NCBI GenBank assembly: GCA_016200005.1
Contig: JACQFP010000062.1
Location: 20,627 to 84,626 of the forward strand
Length of the DNA: 64,000 nucleotides
Origin: Verrucomicrobiota bacterium
GTDB lineage: Bacteria > Verrucomicrobiota > Verrucomicrobiia > Limisphaerales > PALSA-1396
Reading direction: 5' to 3'
Part shown: piece by piece, positions 42,736-51,560 of the stretch
Position numbering within the stretch: position 1 is the stretch's first letter
Layout of the letters: every line of letters begins with the position of its first letter
The notes under the pieces: generated by a model
Told to the model about the DNA's origin: nothing
Databases searched by the model: none
Seen by the model: only the letters and a program-made list of their open reading frames with translations
Program-made: the position numbers and the translations under genes

Positions 42736-44240
42736 AAACACAAATCACAAACTACATCCGGGCCGGCTATCCCGGCCTCTACCTCGTCTCGTCCGAAGAA
42801 GCGCGGGTCGAAGCGGAGATGAAAGCCATCGCGACAACCTTGAAGTATCGTTTGTATGCCTGGACCATCACGGAGGGGTTGGTTGACACCGCGGACGGTC
42901 ACGCGCGGGACGCCCAGGACCCCATTCAACTGATGACCGTCCTGGATGAATTGCCGGAGAATGCGATCGTTCTGCTCAAGGACTTTCACCAGTTCCTGGA
43001 GGACGGCAATCCCGTGCTGGTGCGCAAAGTCAAGGAGAGCCTGCGCGTTGGAAAGAGCAAAGGAAAAGTTCAGGTTATCCTCGGCTGCCGTTTGACGTTG
43101 CCCCCCGAACTGGAGCGGGAATTTGTCGTGGTGCCGTTTGCCCTGCCCGACAAGGCCACGTTGGAAACCGTGCTCGATGGCATTGCCCACTCCGCGAAAC
43201 TGACCAAGCCGGAAGGCGATGCGCGGGAACAACTGCTCGACGGGGCTTGTGGCCTCACCTCGATCGAAGCGGAGAATGCGTTCGCACTGTCCGTGATCGA
43301 AACCAGCCAGCTCAACTCAAGGGTGGTGGCGCGTGAAAAGGCAAACGAAGTAAAGAAGAGCGGCTTGCTGGAAGTCTGTCCGTCACCGGCGTCGCTCGAA
43401 GAAATCGGCGGATTGGAATGCCTCAAGGCGTGGCTGCGGCAACGTCGGGATGCCTTCGGCCAAGCAGCGCGGGAATATGGCCTGCCCCATCCGAAAGGCC
43501 TGTTCATCGTCGGCATTCCCGGAACGGGCAAGTCGCTGACCGCAAAAGCGACGGCCAGCGTGTTTAACCGCCCGCTGCTCAAACTGGATGCCGGCCGCCT
43601 GTTCGCCGGACTGGTGGGCCAGAGCGAGGGCAACCTGCGCTCGGTCATTGCCACCGTGGAAGCCATTGCGCCGTGCGTGTTGTGGCTGGATGAGATTGAA
43701 AAGGGATTGAGCGGCTCGCGCAGTTCGGGCGTCTCGGATGGTGGAACGGCCTCGCGGGTGTTTGGCACCTTCATCTCCTGGTTGCAGGACCGCACGGCCC
43801 CGGTGTTCGTCGTGGCGACGGCAAATGACGTGAGTCAGTTGGCGCCAGAATTGTTGCGCAAGGGACGGTTCGATGAATTGTTCTTTGTTGATCTACCGAA
43901 CCAGGAAGAGCGGGAAGCGATCTGGCGGATTCAAATCACAAAGTTCAATCGTGATTCAAAGCAGTTTGACATCGTCCAACTCGCGAAGGCAACGGAGGGA
44001 CTGACGGGTTCTGAAATTGAACAGTTGTTCATCGATTCGCTTCATGAAGCGTTCAGTCGCCGCACCGAACCAACGGATCTGTCGATCGCGATGCTGTTAA
44101 ATGAGCTGGTGCCACTGAGCAAGCTGATGAGCGAACAAATCGACGTGCTGCGAAAGTGGTCCAAGGGTCGCGCTCGACGGGCCACGCCGATTGAATCCGA
44201 GAACCGATCAAGAAAAATCGTGACTGCGAATTACAATTAG
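42732..44240 (+). CDS. ycf46: Ycf46-like AAA+ ATPase
   Basis: This is a 502-aa protein. The N-terminal domain (1-190; ITNYIRAGYPGLYLVSSEE) is the degenerate P-loop-like domain of Ycf46. The AAA module has Walker A VGIPGTGKS (about 258-266), Walker B CVLWLDEIEKG (about 316-326), sensor 1 VVATAND, and an arginine-rich second region of homology (LLRKGRFDELFFVDLP). It is related to FtsH-type AAA but has no membrane spans or protease domain. Ycf46 proteins occur in plastids and cyanobacteria, and related ones on plasmids. It probably remodels a protein complex, perhaps of the upstream DUF3150/Ycf35 proteins. Confidence 0.85.
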   Translation: MKTQITNYIRAGYPGLYLVSSEEARVEAEMKAIATTLKYRLYAWTITEGLVDTADGHARDAQDPIQLMTVLDELPENAIVLLKDFHQFLEDGNPVLVRKVKESLRVGKSKGKVQVILGCRLTLPPELEREFVVVPFALPDKATLETVLDGIAHSAKLTKPEGDAREQLLDGACGLTSIEAENAFALSVIETSQLNSRVVAREKANEVKKSGLLEVCPSPASLEEIGGLECLKAWLRQRRDAFGQAAREYGLPHPKGLFIVGIPGTGKSLTAKATASVFNRPLLKLDAGRLFAGLVGQSEGNLRSVIATVEAIAPCVLWLDEIEKGLSGSRSSGVSDGGTASRVFGTFISWLQDRTAPVFVVATANDVSQLAPELLRKGRFDELFFVDLPNQEEREAIWRIQITKFNRDSKQFDIVQLAKATEGLTGSEIEQLFIDSLHEAFSRRTEPTDLSIAMLLNELVPLSKLMSEQIDVLRKWSKGRARRATPIESENRSRKIVTANYN

Positions 44241-44256
44241 CCAAGCGAACCACCAA

Positions 44257-44290
44257 AGAGGCAGCTTCTGCGTTGTGGGAGGCTGCCTCT
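44257..44290 (+). terminator. Stem-loop after the Ycf46-like gene
   Basis: AGAGGCAGC (44257-44265) and GCTGCCTCT (44282-44290) are perfect complements with a 16-base loop. There is no T-run, but it is the last stem-loop of the series and closes the plus-strand gene array. Confidence 0.6.
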
Positions 44291-44307
44291 CCCGGAACAA
44301 GAGAGCC

Positions 44308-44627
44308 TCAACCTTCGAGCGGGTCGAGACCCAGCGCAAGGGAAGCGAGTTGATCCGTCAATATTTCCTCGATGTCGGGTTCATCCACCATCGTTGTGTA
44401 AATCAATCGCACGCCGCCCTGCCGATAGAGCAACTTTTTTTGCGTTGGCAGCACAGAGGGTAGGATTCGTCGTTCCGGCCGAAGTGCTCGTAGAACACAT
44501 CGTAGTCGCGCAGATAAAAGTCCGGGCGAATTCTGAATCCCTGGATGATTACTGTGGGTTCATAATCAAAGATTATCCCTTCGTAAGCAAAGGAATCTGC
44601 GATGATCTTTTCGATTTTGCTTCTGAC
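44308..44627 (-). pseudogene. PD-(D/E)XK nuclease-like remnant with frameshift in an A7 run
   Basis: The minus strand reads IEKIIADSFAYEGIIFDYEP, then RIRPDFYLRDYDVFYEHFG, a signature of the PD-(D/E)XK domain seen in UvrD/HelIV-like and related restriction proteins (Asp in RPDFYL, Glu in YEHFG). The frame then fails after a run of seven A residues. The next frame continues sensibly (LLYRQGGVRLIYTTMVDEPD) to a stop at 44308. An in-frame stop cuts off the N-terminus. It is a decayed gene in the boundary zone. Confidence 0.5.
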
Positions 44628-44743
44628 TCAAATCCCTTTTCTCGTCTTGAAGCGGGGTTCCAACCTCCACTCCTTTGGATCTTCTGACTCATTCCGGGTG
44701 CATGGTTTATTCAAATCCTGATTATTCGTTGCATTTCTTAAAT

Positions 44744-45732
44744 TCAGAAAGAATGTACCTTTTTCTCGCAGTGCAACTCGATCAGCGAACAGGTCTCCCT
44801 GTTCAGCAGATCAATCAGGTTGTAAGGAGTCACCCCATTAGCGTGAGTGGTCAAGTATGAAAAGACGATTCGGTTAGAAAGCCTTTTTCTTAAAAGCTTT
44901 CCTGGTCTTTTTCCGGTTTTGCAGGCGGCATTCAAGGTGCGATTCGTTCCTGTGATTTCTTCTTTTTGATTCGGATGCGTTCCTCCCACCCGGGAGACGA
45001 TCCGTTCAGTCACCCATCTAGTGCCAGCGTGTCACGACGAATTCGGGTGAAGAATCAATCTGCGGCCTGAAGGCTTTCGCCTTCCCGCCGCGCATGCCCT
45101 CCTCCCGGATCTCCGGAAGCCAGAAAGCGTTCAGTGCCCAACCGTGTTCATTCAGTAGTGGATAACTGGTGGCTCGTGTCGCTTTACCGCAACGCGTCCA
45201 TCGTCCGCTGACACTCCGGCACGCCGCGCTATTTCCAGATGAGAGTGGCCTTGGCCCTTGAGACGCTCGATCCATCCACTGCGCGCTGCACCGACAGCCG
45301 CTACTGGCCCTTGGGATCGCCACCAAGCTGTCCCAAGGCGGACAGACTACTATTCTCGAATCGCCGGTGATTCCGCCGAACCGTGCGCGCTGAACAATGG
45401 GATACACGAGCTACGTCTTGCTGAGTGGCCCATCCTTGCTCGACAAGAATGACCCTTGCGTAAGCCTTGGCTATCTGATCGGTCAACGAATACTGTGCCA
45501 GGACAATCCCGGACACCAGCATCACACGGTGTTCATCCTGCGTCCTGATCAAACAGCGCTCGTTGATGATTCGAGTGCCTTCGGGGGTTTGGGGATCTGG
45601 ACAGAGGTCGTCAGTTTTGGCACCGCCCATAACGGGCAGCTTAACCCAGCGGTCAAAAAAAAGCGGACAGATTTGGGTTCGCACCCCTCGCAACCTCAGG
45701 GTGCAAAAAAGCACGGAAATACTGGGAAACAT
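44744..45732 (-). pseudogene. Decayed transposase-like gene
   Basis: Three minus-strand frames read in series like parts of an HTH transposase. One has YARVILVEQGWATQQDVARV, CSARTVRRNHRRFE and a GDPKGQ end. A second, after a frameshift, has IERLKGQGHSHLEIARRAGV. The third (44744-45013) starts RIVSRVGGTHPNQKEEITGT. Stops and shifts separate them, so the gene is dead. The IS family was not identified and terminal inverted repeats were not found. Confidence 0.5.
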
Positions 45733-45738
45733 TGGATC

Positions 45739-47790
45739 CTATGTCAGGAGTTCTGGAGTCTCTGCCATGCGGGATTCTTCAGGCAAGCTTCGAGACAAGT
45801 TGCGAAACCAAAACCGAAAAAGTCCAAGGCAGGCGACGATGTATAATGGAATAGTAACCCAAAGTCCTTTGAAGCTTTTGGTCACCAACTGCATCAGAAT
45901 CAGATAAGGTAAAAGCTGCCAAAAGAATGCAAAAGGCATCGAAAGTAGGTCGTGGAAGTGCTCCCTATGCATCGAAATCACGATTTTTGGTGGAACAGTT
46001 TTTTTGATTGGCCCCCAGAAGCCGAAGGGGCGCGTGCTGGTGTAAAATCGATAAAGAACCGAAATTTCAGTCGGCTTCGTAAGCAGACTACCGACGATTG
46101 TGGTCGCCAATGTTAGACCACTGATCACGAAAAACTGTGTGAATTCTTGGGCGTCAGGAAAAAGTGCTCGTTGAATGATCGGCAGTAGGATTCCAACTGC
46201 GGTACCCAATGCCACCCCTTGACCATTAAGTCGCCACCAATAGAATCGCAACATGGGAGGAATCCAGAGGCCTGCCACGAGGCTCGTCAGGATCCAAACG
46301 GCGATTTCATTTATATTCTTGGCCATGTATCCCAACCAAAAGCTAATCACTACCACTACCAGAGTCGTGGCATACGAGGCGACCATTAGATTCCGGTTCG
46401 ACGCTCTTGGAAAAAGGTGGCGTTGAAAGATGTCCCGCACAAAGTAGGCGGACGCACTGTTGACTGTGGGAGCGAACGTGGACATGGAGGCAGCAATCAT
46501 CGCAATGAGGATCAGGCCGCGGAGTCCAATCGGAACTGAGTCTAGAATGACGGCCGGCAGAATACGCTCCGGGTTGATCGTCCCGTTAAAGCCAACCAAG
46601 TTCAACACCTTTCTCCAATTTTCACCCAGAGTCGACTGCAGACCGCCTATCAAGCCTGCAGGCTGGCTTTCGGGTGCGTGAATGATTTCCGCCAGTCGAT
46701 CGTCCCAAATGTTTTCGGTAACGTTGGGATAGAAACTTCTAATCAGCGAAGTTGTCGCCGGAATCGCTGCCTGATTCGGAATGTTCCGATCGACCAAATA
46801 GATACCCAAGACAGCGAAAGCGATCATCATAGGCCAACGAAACATCATCCAATAATTCCAAATAAACGATAACAACCCACATTCTCTATCATTCCTGGCA
46901 CCGAAATATTGCGGCTCGGCCCCCATATCAAGGCCTCTCACGAACGTGATGAAGAGATAAAACAGGCTGAAGAACAGCATGTCATCATAACGCGCATAGC
47001 CGGGCGGAAGGGATGCATGAAACGCGGGCGCGAAACTGGTCCACTCGGAGTTTCCCGTGACCCGGGCAGCCACAGCGCCAAGGCTGAAAACATCCGGGAT
47101 GGCTTTCAGGGCTATTACCGAGATGATAATCGACCCTGCGATCATTATGATCGATTGGAGAATGTCCGTGTAAACGACCCCGTAGAACCCGGAAAGCATC
47201 GTATAAATTGCTGCGATTCCAATCATGATCAACGCACAGGAAAAGGGAGTCAGTGGCATGAACATCGACATGAACAAACCCATCCCGCGAATGAGGTACG
47301 CGAGAGAGCTGATGGCGAATAATAATGCACCGATAGCAGTAACGAGCCGAGCGGCTTCGCCGGGCCAGCCGGATCCGAAACGATAGGTCATTAACTCGGC
47401 CTTCGTCATACAGCCCGAACGACGATGCCACTTTCCCGTAAAGAGCATCATGAAAATCAGAACGAGTCCCGCTCCGCTCCGAAAGCCCTCGAGATAAATG
47501 GCCCGTGGGCCGAGCATGTAGACAAAAGAACAGATCAGCATTGTGCCCGACATATCGAACCACGCTGCCGAACCGGAACAGCCCAACATCCACCACGGCA
47601 ACTTTCTTCCGGCCAAGAAATATTCTTCAATGTTACCTGAAGCCCTTCTCTTCAGGTAGAAGCCAATTCCTAGCATTGAAATGCTGTACAAGGCAATCAG
47701 GCAGTAATCCAGAGCGCCAAGCATTGTCAGGTTAATTTTGGGTTTGTTGGTTCCATCTGAAATCAAGACTTCACGGTTCGCTGTCGCCAT
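45739..47790 (-). CDS. Sodium:solute symporter (SSS family)
   Basis: This is a 683-aa integral membrane protein with about 13-15 hydrophobic spans. Family marks are DYCLIALYSISMLGIGFYL near the start, EEYFLAGRKLPWWMLG (the SSS signature), YGVVYTDILQSIIMIAG, and APTVNSASAYFVRDIFQR. It should import a sugar or organic acid with sodium. It is the distal gene of the minus-strand metabolic block and presumably feeds those enzymes; the substrate is unknown. Confidence 0.9.
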   Translation of the reverse strand: MATANREVLISDGTNKPKINLTMLGALDYCLIALYSISMLGIGFYLKRRASGNIEEYFLAGRKLPWWMLGCSGSAAWFDMSGTMLICSFVYMLGPRAIYLEGFRSGAGLVLIFMMLFTGKWHRRSGCMTKAELMTYRFGSGWPGEAARLVTAIGALLFAISSLAYLIRGMGLFMSMFMPLTPFSCALIMIGIAAIYTMLSGFYGVVYTDILQSIIMIAGSIIISVIALKAIPDVFSLGAVAARVTGNSEWTSFAPAFHASLPPGYARYDDMLFFSLFYLFITFVRGLDMGAEPQYFGARNDRECGLLSFIWNYWMMFRWPMMIAFAVLGIYLVDRNIPNQAAIPATTSLIRSFYPNVTENIWDDRLAEIIHAPESQPAGLIGGLQSTLGENWRKVLNLVGFNGTINPERILPAVILDSVPIGLRGLILIAMIAASMSTFAPTVNSASAYFVRDIFQRHLFPRASNRNLMVASYATTLVVVVISFWLGYMAKNINEIAVWILTSLVAGLWIPPMLRFYWWRLNGQGVALGTAVGILLPIIQRALFPDAQEFTQFFVISGLTLATTIVGSLLTKPTEISVLYRFYTSTRPFGFWGPIKKTVPPKIVISMHREHFHDLLSMPFAFFWQLLPYLILMQLVTKSFKGLWVTIPLYIVACLGLFRFWFRNLSRSLPEESRMAETPELLT

Positions 47791-47825
47791 GTGGGTGTAG
47801 TGACATCGCCTTCCGTTTTCGACGA

Positions 47826-47882
47826 AGGAGCAATTCTCTTGAGTTGCGCACGCCAGGCATCAATTACTGCTTTCATATCCGA
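47826..47882 (-). pseudogene. C-terminal scrap of an HpcH/HpaI-type aldolase gene
   Basis: In frame on the minus strand, SDMKAVIDAWRAQLKRIAP closely matches the C-terminus of the intact aldolase encoded at 51561-52343 (SDMKDLISAWRTQLAKFAP). The upstream part of the surrounding frame (to 48035) does not look like aldolase. It is a small duplicated or deleted gene remnant between the symporter and the methyltransferase. Confidence 0.55.
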
Positions 47883-48100
47883 TCGGGCCTGAAGATAACC
47901 ACGCACCAGTTCAGGAATGATTGTTGAATTTCCCAGCGTCCACCGTTCGGGCGCATCGCCGGGGGTAGCCCATTCGTTGGGACATTGTGCTGGTCGCCCC
48001 GTCCGCAAGCGGAAGACGCGATTCCGAAATCGCACCTATAAATCCTGTTGTCATTTGAATTGAGAGCGTCGCAGATCATGGTTGCAACGTGAATCCAGAC

Positions 48101-49486
48101 TCATGCTGGTAAATTGTAATCCGCCGCGATGAACTTCGTCGTATCGACCGTTGCCATCATTTGTTCGACGAATTGGTCCTCCTTCACAGGCAAACTTTCG
48201 ACGGTTTTCTGGATAGTATCGAACCATGGCACCTCGCGTTCGCTAATCTTGAGGCTACCAGCTTGCATTCCCTCCCGCAGGAGACTCACCGCGGTCAAAG
48301 CAGCCGCCTTCCCGGCGTTGTAGTAATCAGGCGCTCGAACGATGGCTTCGGCGATCGCGATGCAGTTTACAGGGGTAAGGATGTAAGCCTGCGGATCGAG
48401 TGAGGCGTCCGAGCCGACCATCCATTTCCGATAGAGCAGCGCCGCGTCACGCCCGTCCGCGAGAGCTTGATTCATCAACCGGCAATCGTAAATAAGCTGC
48501 TCAAGGTAGCAGGTCGGCGCCATCCCGCCGAGCAGCTTGATGTTCTGCACCGACTCATTGCTCCAAGTATCGCATGCAGCAGCGGCGATGTTACCCAGCG
48601 GACTCAGGTGAGCGCACGCGGCCGTTTTACCTTCCATCGCCATCGGGTATCCCGTGATCGCTTTGAGAATCGGATTTTCGTAGCCACAATCCTTGCCCGG
48701 GCCGACCGCGCCGCACTCGTAGGCAACGAGTGAGCGCACTGCCGATACGGCGCGCACGACCGCGGCGAAGACCCGCGGGATCATCTTTTGTTCGGCGAGA
48801 ACCATCGCCGTGTTGCCGAATCCGCATGCGGTGTCTCCAGCGCAGTGGACACCGTGCTTCCGGGCGATCCCGCCGAGCTGCGTCCATAAAAACTGCATGT
48901 CGCGCACGCCCATGACACACAGCGCAAAAATTACCGCAGAGATGTCACCCATCATGAGCGCGTCATCATGAACTTCCTTCCCCCCGACCGATTCAATACT
49001 TAGCAACTCAGCGCCCGCCCCAGCAGCCCCATCGAACGTTTTAAGCATGCAGTCCCACCAAGGGCCGCTGCGCATTCGCGGAGGGCGCTCCATTTCCCGC
49101 ATGTCATTCGGAGTCATGCGAAGGACGCTCTTGAGTCCGTGCTTCGTGTGCGCTTCCTCGATGGCTTCAAGCAGTATATTGGCCAGCTCAACTCCCCATG
49201 CAGGGTTTTCGGTCATCGGCGGCAGGGTTTCGAACTCGATCACCAACCCGTTAGCTTCCAACTCCACGGCACGGCTAAGCGCCCCCGTGATAATCTCATG
49301 ATACTGGCGGCGGATTTCTGGCATCGTGGACTCGTCCACGAACATGGTCGGAAGCGTGAAATTAAGCTCTGGAAACACCTGGCCGCCGCCAATTACCATT
49401 CCGCTTCGCGTGGTCAAAGGTTTCGGCGACACCCCGAATCGCAGTGCGTCTGGATCTTTGATCGCGAGCTCGTGGTATTTAGTCAT
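48101..49486 (-). CDS. mtaB: Methanol:corrinoid methyltransferase-like protein (MtaB family)
   Basis: This is a 461-aa protein resembling MtaB, which uses zinc to activate methanol (or a methoxy donor) and transfers the methyl to a corrinoid protein. Candidate zinc ligands match the known archaeal set: Glu165 in SIESVGGKE, Cys221 in DTACGFGN, and Cys267 in GPGKDCGYEN. Other family blocks are VIEFETLPPMTENPAWG, MRSGPWWDCMLKTFDGA and MEGKTAACAHLSPLGN. The gene lies 8 bases after the corrinoid protein gene. In bacteria such enzymes serve methanol or methoxylated-compound use; the substrate here is open. Symbol by homology only. Confidence 0.85.
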   Translation of the reverse strand: MTKYHELAIKDPDALRFGVSPKPLTTRSGMVIGGGQVFPELNFTLPTMFVDESTMPEIRRQYHEIITGALSRAVELEANGLVIEFETLPPMTENPAWGVELANILLEAIEEAHTKHGLKSVLRMTPNDMREMERPPRMRSGPWWDCMLKTFDGAAGAGAELLSIESVGGKEVHDDALMMGDISAVIFALCVMGVRDMQFLWTQLGGIARKHGVHCAGDTACGFGNTAMVLAEQKMIPRVFAAVVRAVSAVRSLVAYECGAVGPGKDCGYENPILKAITGYPMAMEGKTAACAHLSPLGNIAAAACDTWSNESVQNIKLLGGMAPTCYLEQLIYDCRLMNQALADGRDAALLYRKWMVGSDASLDPQAYILTPVNCIAIAEAIVRAPDYYNAGKAAALTAVSLLREGMQAGSLKISEREVPWFDTIQKTVESLPVKEDQFVEQMMATVDTTKFIAADYNLPA

Positions 49487-49494
49487 TGTGCCCT

Positions 49495-50127
49495 TTATGT
49501 ACCCAGCAGCCGTTTAACGACATCCACCGCTGTCGCAGCATCGGGCCCGTAGCCGTCCGCCCCAATTTCCTGCGCAAACTTCTGGGTTGTTGGCGCGCCG
49601 CCAACAACCACCTTTACCTCTTTAAGCCCGGCATCCCGTATCGCATTTATAGTCATCCTCATAGCCGGCATGGTAGTGGTCAGCAGCGCGGAAAGACCAA
49701 CCACTTGCGCACCGTGTTGCCTTACTCCAGCGACAAACCTTTCCGGAGGAACATTGACACCGAGATCCACAATGCCAAAATTGGCGCCCTTCCACATCAT
49801 CGCCACGAGGTTCTTGCCGATGTCGTGCAAATCTCCCTGCACCGTGCCGATAACGGCGGTGTACTTTGGTTTGATGCCGGCTTTCACGAGCATTGGTTCG
49901 AGAATCGCCATCGACTCCTTCATCGCGCGCGCCGCGAGCATCATCTCTGGAACGAAGATCTGGTCGCTTTTGAACTTCTCACCAACGATCGCCATCCCCG
50001 GCATCAACCCATTTTCAACGATCTCCAACGGTGCAAAGCCCGCATCAAGTAGGGCCTTTGTTAGCCGCGCCGCCTCGGCGCGGTTGCCTTCTTCTACGGA
50101 TTCAGTGAGTTTCTTTATGTCGTTCAT
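49495..50127 (-). CDS. mtaC: Methyltransferase cognate corrinoid protein (MtaC-like)
   Basis: The start at 50127 is chosen; an ATG at 50151 is possible and would be coupled to a tiny upstream frame. The product is 210 aa. Helical cap residues 1-90 (VEEGNRAEAARLTKALLDAG; LMPGMAIVGEKF) precede the B12-binding Rossmann domain. The lower-ligand motif is GDLHDIGKN (Asp-x-His-x-x-Gly), with later LSALLTTTMPAM and VGGAPTTQKFA. It carries the methyl group between MtaB and the acceptor methyltransferase. Confidence 0.9.
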   Translation of the reverse strand: MNDIKKLTESVEEGNRAEAARLTKALLDAGFAPLEIVENGLMPGMAIVGEKFKSDQIFVPEMMLAARAMKESMAILEPMLVKAGIKPKYTAVIGTVQGDLHDIGKNLVAMMWKGANFGIVDLGVNVPPERFVAGVRQHGAQVVGLSALLTTTMPAMRMTINAIRDAGLKEVKVVVGGAPTTQKFAQEIGADGYGPDAATAVDVVKRLLGT

Positions 50128-50147
50128 TTTGGTTTCTCCAAGTTGGT

Positions 50148-50285
50148 TCATGCTTTCGCTTCTGCCGCGAGTTTGTCGAATGTTTCACTGCTCGTGTTGT
50201 GCACGAGCAGGATCACGGCGTAAAACAACACCATGAACATCCAGTCCCCCAGAAGGGTACCGCAAAGAAATGCGCGAGGCTTGGT
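50148..50285 (-). pseudogene. Short membrane-peptide frame upstream of the corrinoid gene (micro-ORF or transporter tail)
   Basis: The frame between an in-frame stop (50286-50288) and TGA (50148-50150) encodes 45 codons. They contain CGTLLGDWMFMVLFYAVILL, a good transmembrane span, and a polar tail ending AAEAKA. An internal ATG at 50240 would give a 30-aa single-span peptide whose stop overlaps an ATG for the corrinoid protein (ATGA). It is either a real micro-protein or the tail of a lost transporter. Confidence 0.35.
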
Positions 50286-50327
50286 TCAAGCTCGGAGGCA
50301 TCTGTGCGTCCCTTCCGCAGCCCTGGT

Positions 50328-51464
50328 TCAATATCGGCCATACGTTTCACAAACTTCGACGAGTTTGCGGATATTCAAGTCGGGCGTATCCCGGCCACAC
50401 TGATCACCAGTTGAAAGAATGAAGCCGCCGCCGGCCGCCGCGTCGTCAATGCACTTTTTTGCCGCCCGCTCGACCTCTGTCGGCGTGCCGAACAGCATTA
50501 CTTCGGTCGTGTGTAGATTGCCCATTAGTGCGATCTTTTCACCGTAGAGCCGTTTGATTTTCGCCAGGTCACAGTCGCCCATCGGCGGAATCTCCAGCGG
50601 GTTGATGCAATTCAGGTCGCTGTCCTCCGCGCACCGCTTGACGATATGTGTTTGCTTGCCGCAACTGTGCAACATTGTTGGCACCCCCGCTTGCTTGCAC
50701 AGGCTGGTTATCTTCTGAATTGTCGGAAAAGCATACTTATCGAATAGCTTCGGGCTGGCCAGCGTGACAGAACCGGAACCCGCAAGCAGGATGTAATCGT
50801 AGAGTTTTGAGTCGAGAATCATTTCCACCTGCCTAAGCACCACGTGTTCATGAAGTTCACGCAACTCCTCCAGCAATTCCGGATGATCCATTTCGGCAAA
50901 TACTACCGGCTGCACTCCACCCTCCGTATAGTCCATCCACGCCTGAAAACCGGGATAAACGACGTAAGTCCCGAATGCATACTCTTTGCCTACGGCGGCC
51001 TTCTGGAGTTTGGCTGTCTCAGTTGTGTAACCCGTGGGCTCGCGAAGCAGGTAGCGAAACTTGGCAAAATCAGCGGCGATGTCCTTGATGTACTTCAGTG
51101 TCTGCGTGGGGGGATCCGCGCGGCAATATGTGGTTTCACCCGTCACCATTCCGGCCGGGGTCGATAACTCGGTGCGTTGGACGATGAAGTCGTCAGTTCT
51201 TGAGACGATTCGCTCGGAGGCTACGCACACTTGATCGTTGTATTGAAAATCTAGCGTCCCGTTGAAGAACCAGGCATCGATCCCAAAATACTTTGCGGCT
51301 TCGAGATACGCTCGCCACGGTGCAGGGTTGTTATTGAGGTAGATATCCCAAAACGGCTTCCCAGTCAGCCGGCATGGAATCATGTTGCTAAAGTCTGGAG
51401 TACAAGGCACTCGATCCGGTTTTCCACCTGTCATTGCAGTCAGCAATCGTTCGCGTGAGTTCAT
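50328..51464 (-). CDS. UroD/MtaA-family methyltransferase
   Basis: This is a 378-aa member of the uroporphyrinogen decarboxylase superfamily, methyltransferase branch. The start is typical (RERLLTAMTGGKPDRVPCTP). A zinc motif His-x-Cys-Gly is present as LHSCGKQ, and a late Cys occurs in STGDQCGRDTP. These match MtaA/MtbA-type enzymes that move methyl groups from methyl-corrinoid to an acceptor thiol or cofactor. The neighbours, an MtaB and a corrinoid protein, support that over a haem role. The acceptor (CoM, tetrahydrofolate or other) is unknown. Confidence 0.8.
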   Translation of the reverse strand: MNSRERLLTAMTGGKPDRVPCTPDFSNMIPCRLTGKPFWDIYLNNNPAPWRAYLEAAKYFGIDAWFFNGTLDFQYNDQVCVASERIVSRTDDFIVQRTELSTPAGMVTGETTYCRADPPTQTLKYIKDIAADFAKFRYLLREPTGYTTETAKLQKAAVGKEYAFGTYVVYPGFQAWMDYTEGGVQPVVFAEMDHPELLEELRELHEHVVLRQVEMILDSKLYDYILLAGSGSVTLASPKLFDKYAFPTIQKITSLCKQAGVPTMLHSCGKQTHIVKRCAEDSDLNCINPLEIPPMGDCDLAKIKRLYGEKIALMGNLHTTEVMLFGTPTEVERAAKKCIDDAAAGGGFILSTGDQCGRDTPDLNIRKLVEVCETYGRY

Positions 51465-51560
51465 TAGTGTCCTAATCGTTCGTTGTTCGTCCGGCTCGAT
51501 TTCTTACAAAATCGTGGACCAGAGGATACTCGGTACTGCGCACGGGTGGTCTCCGTCTTT

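Noticed and set aside
31889..44290. CRISPR array explanation for the recurring hairpins
   Set aside because: The stems differ in sequence and are hundreds to thousands of bases apart with genes between them; no regular repeat-spacer unit exists.
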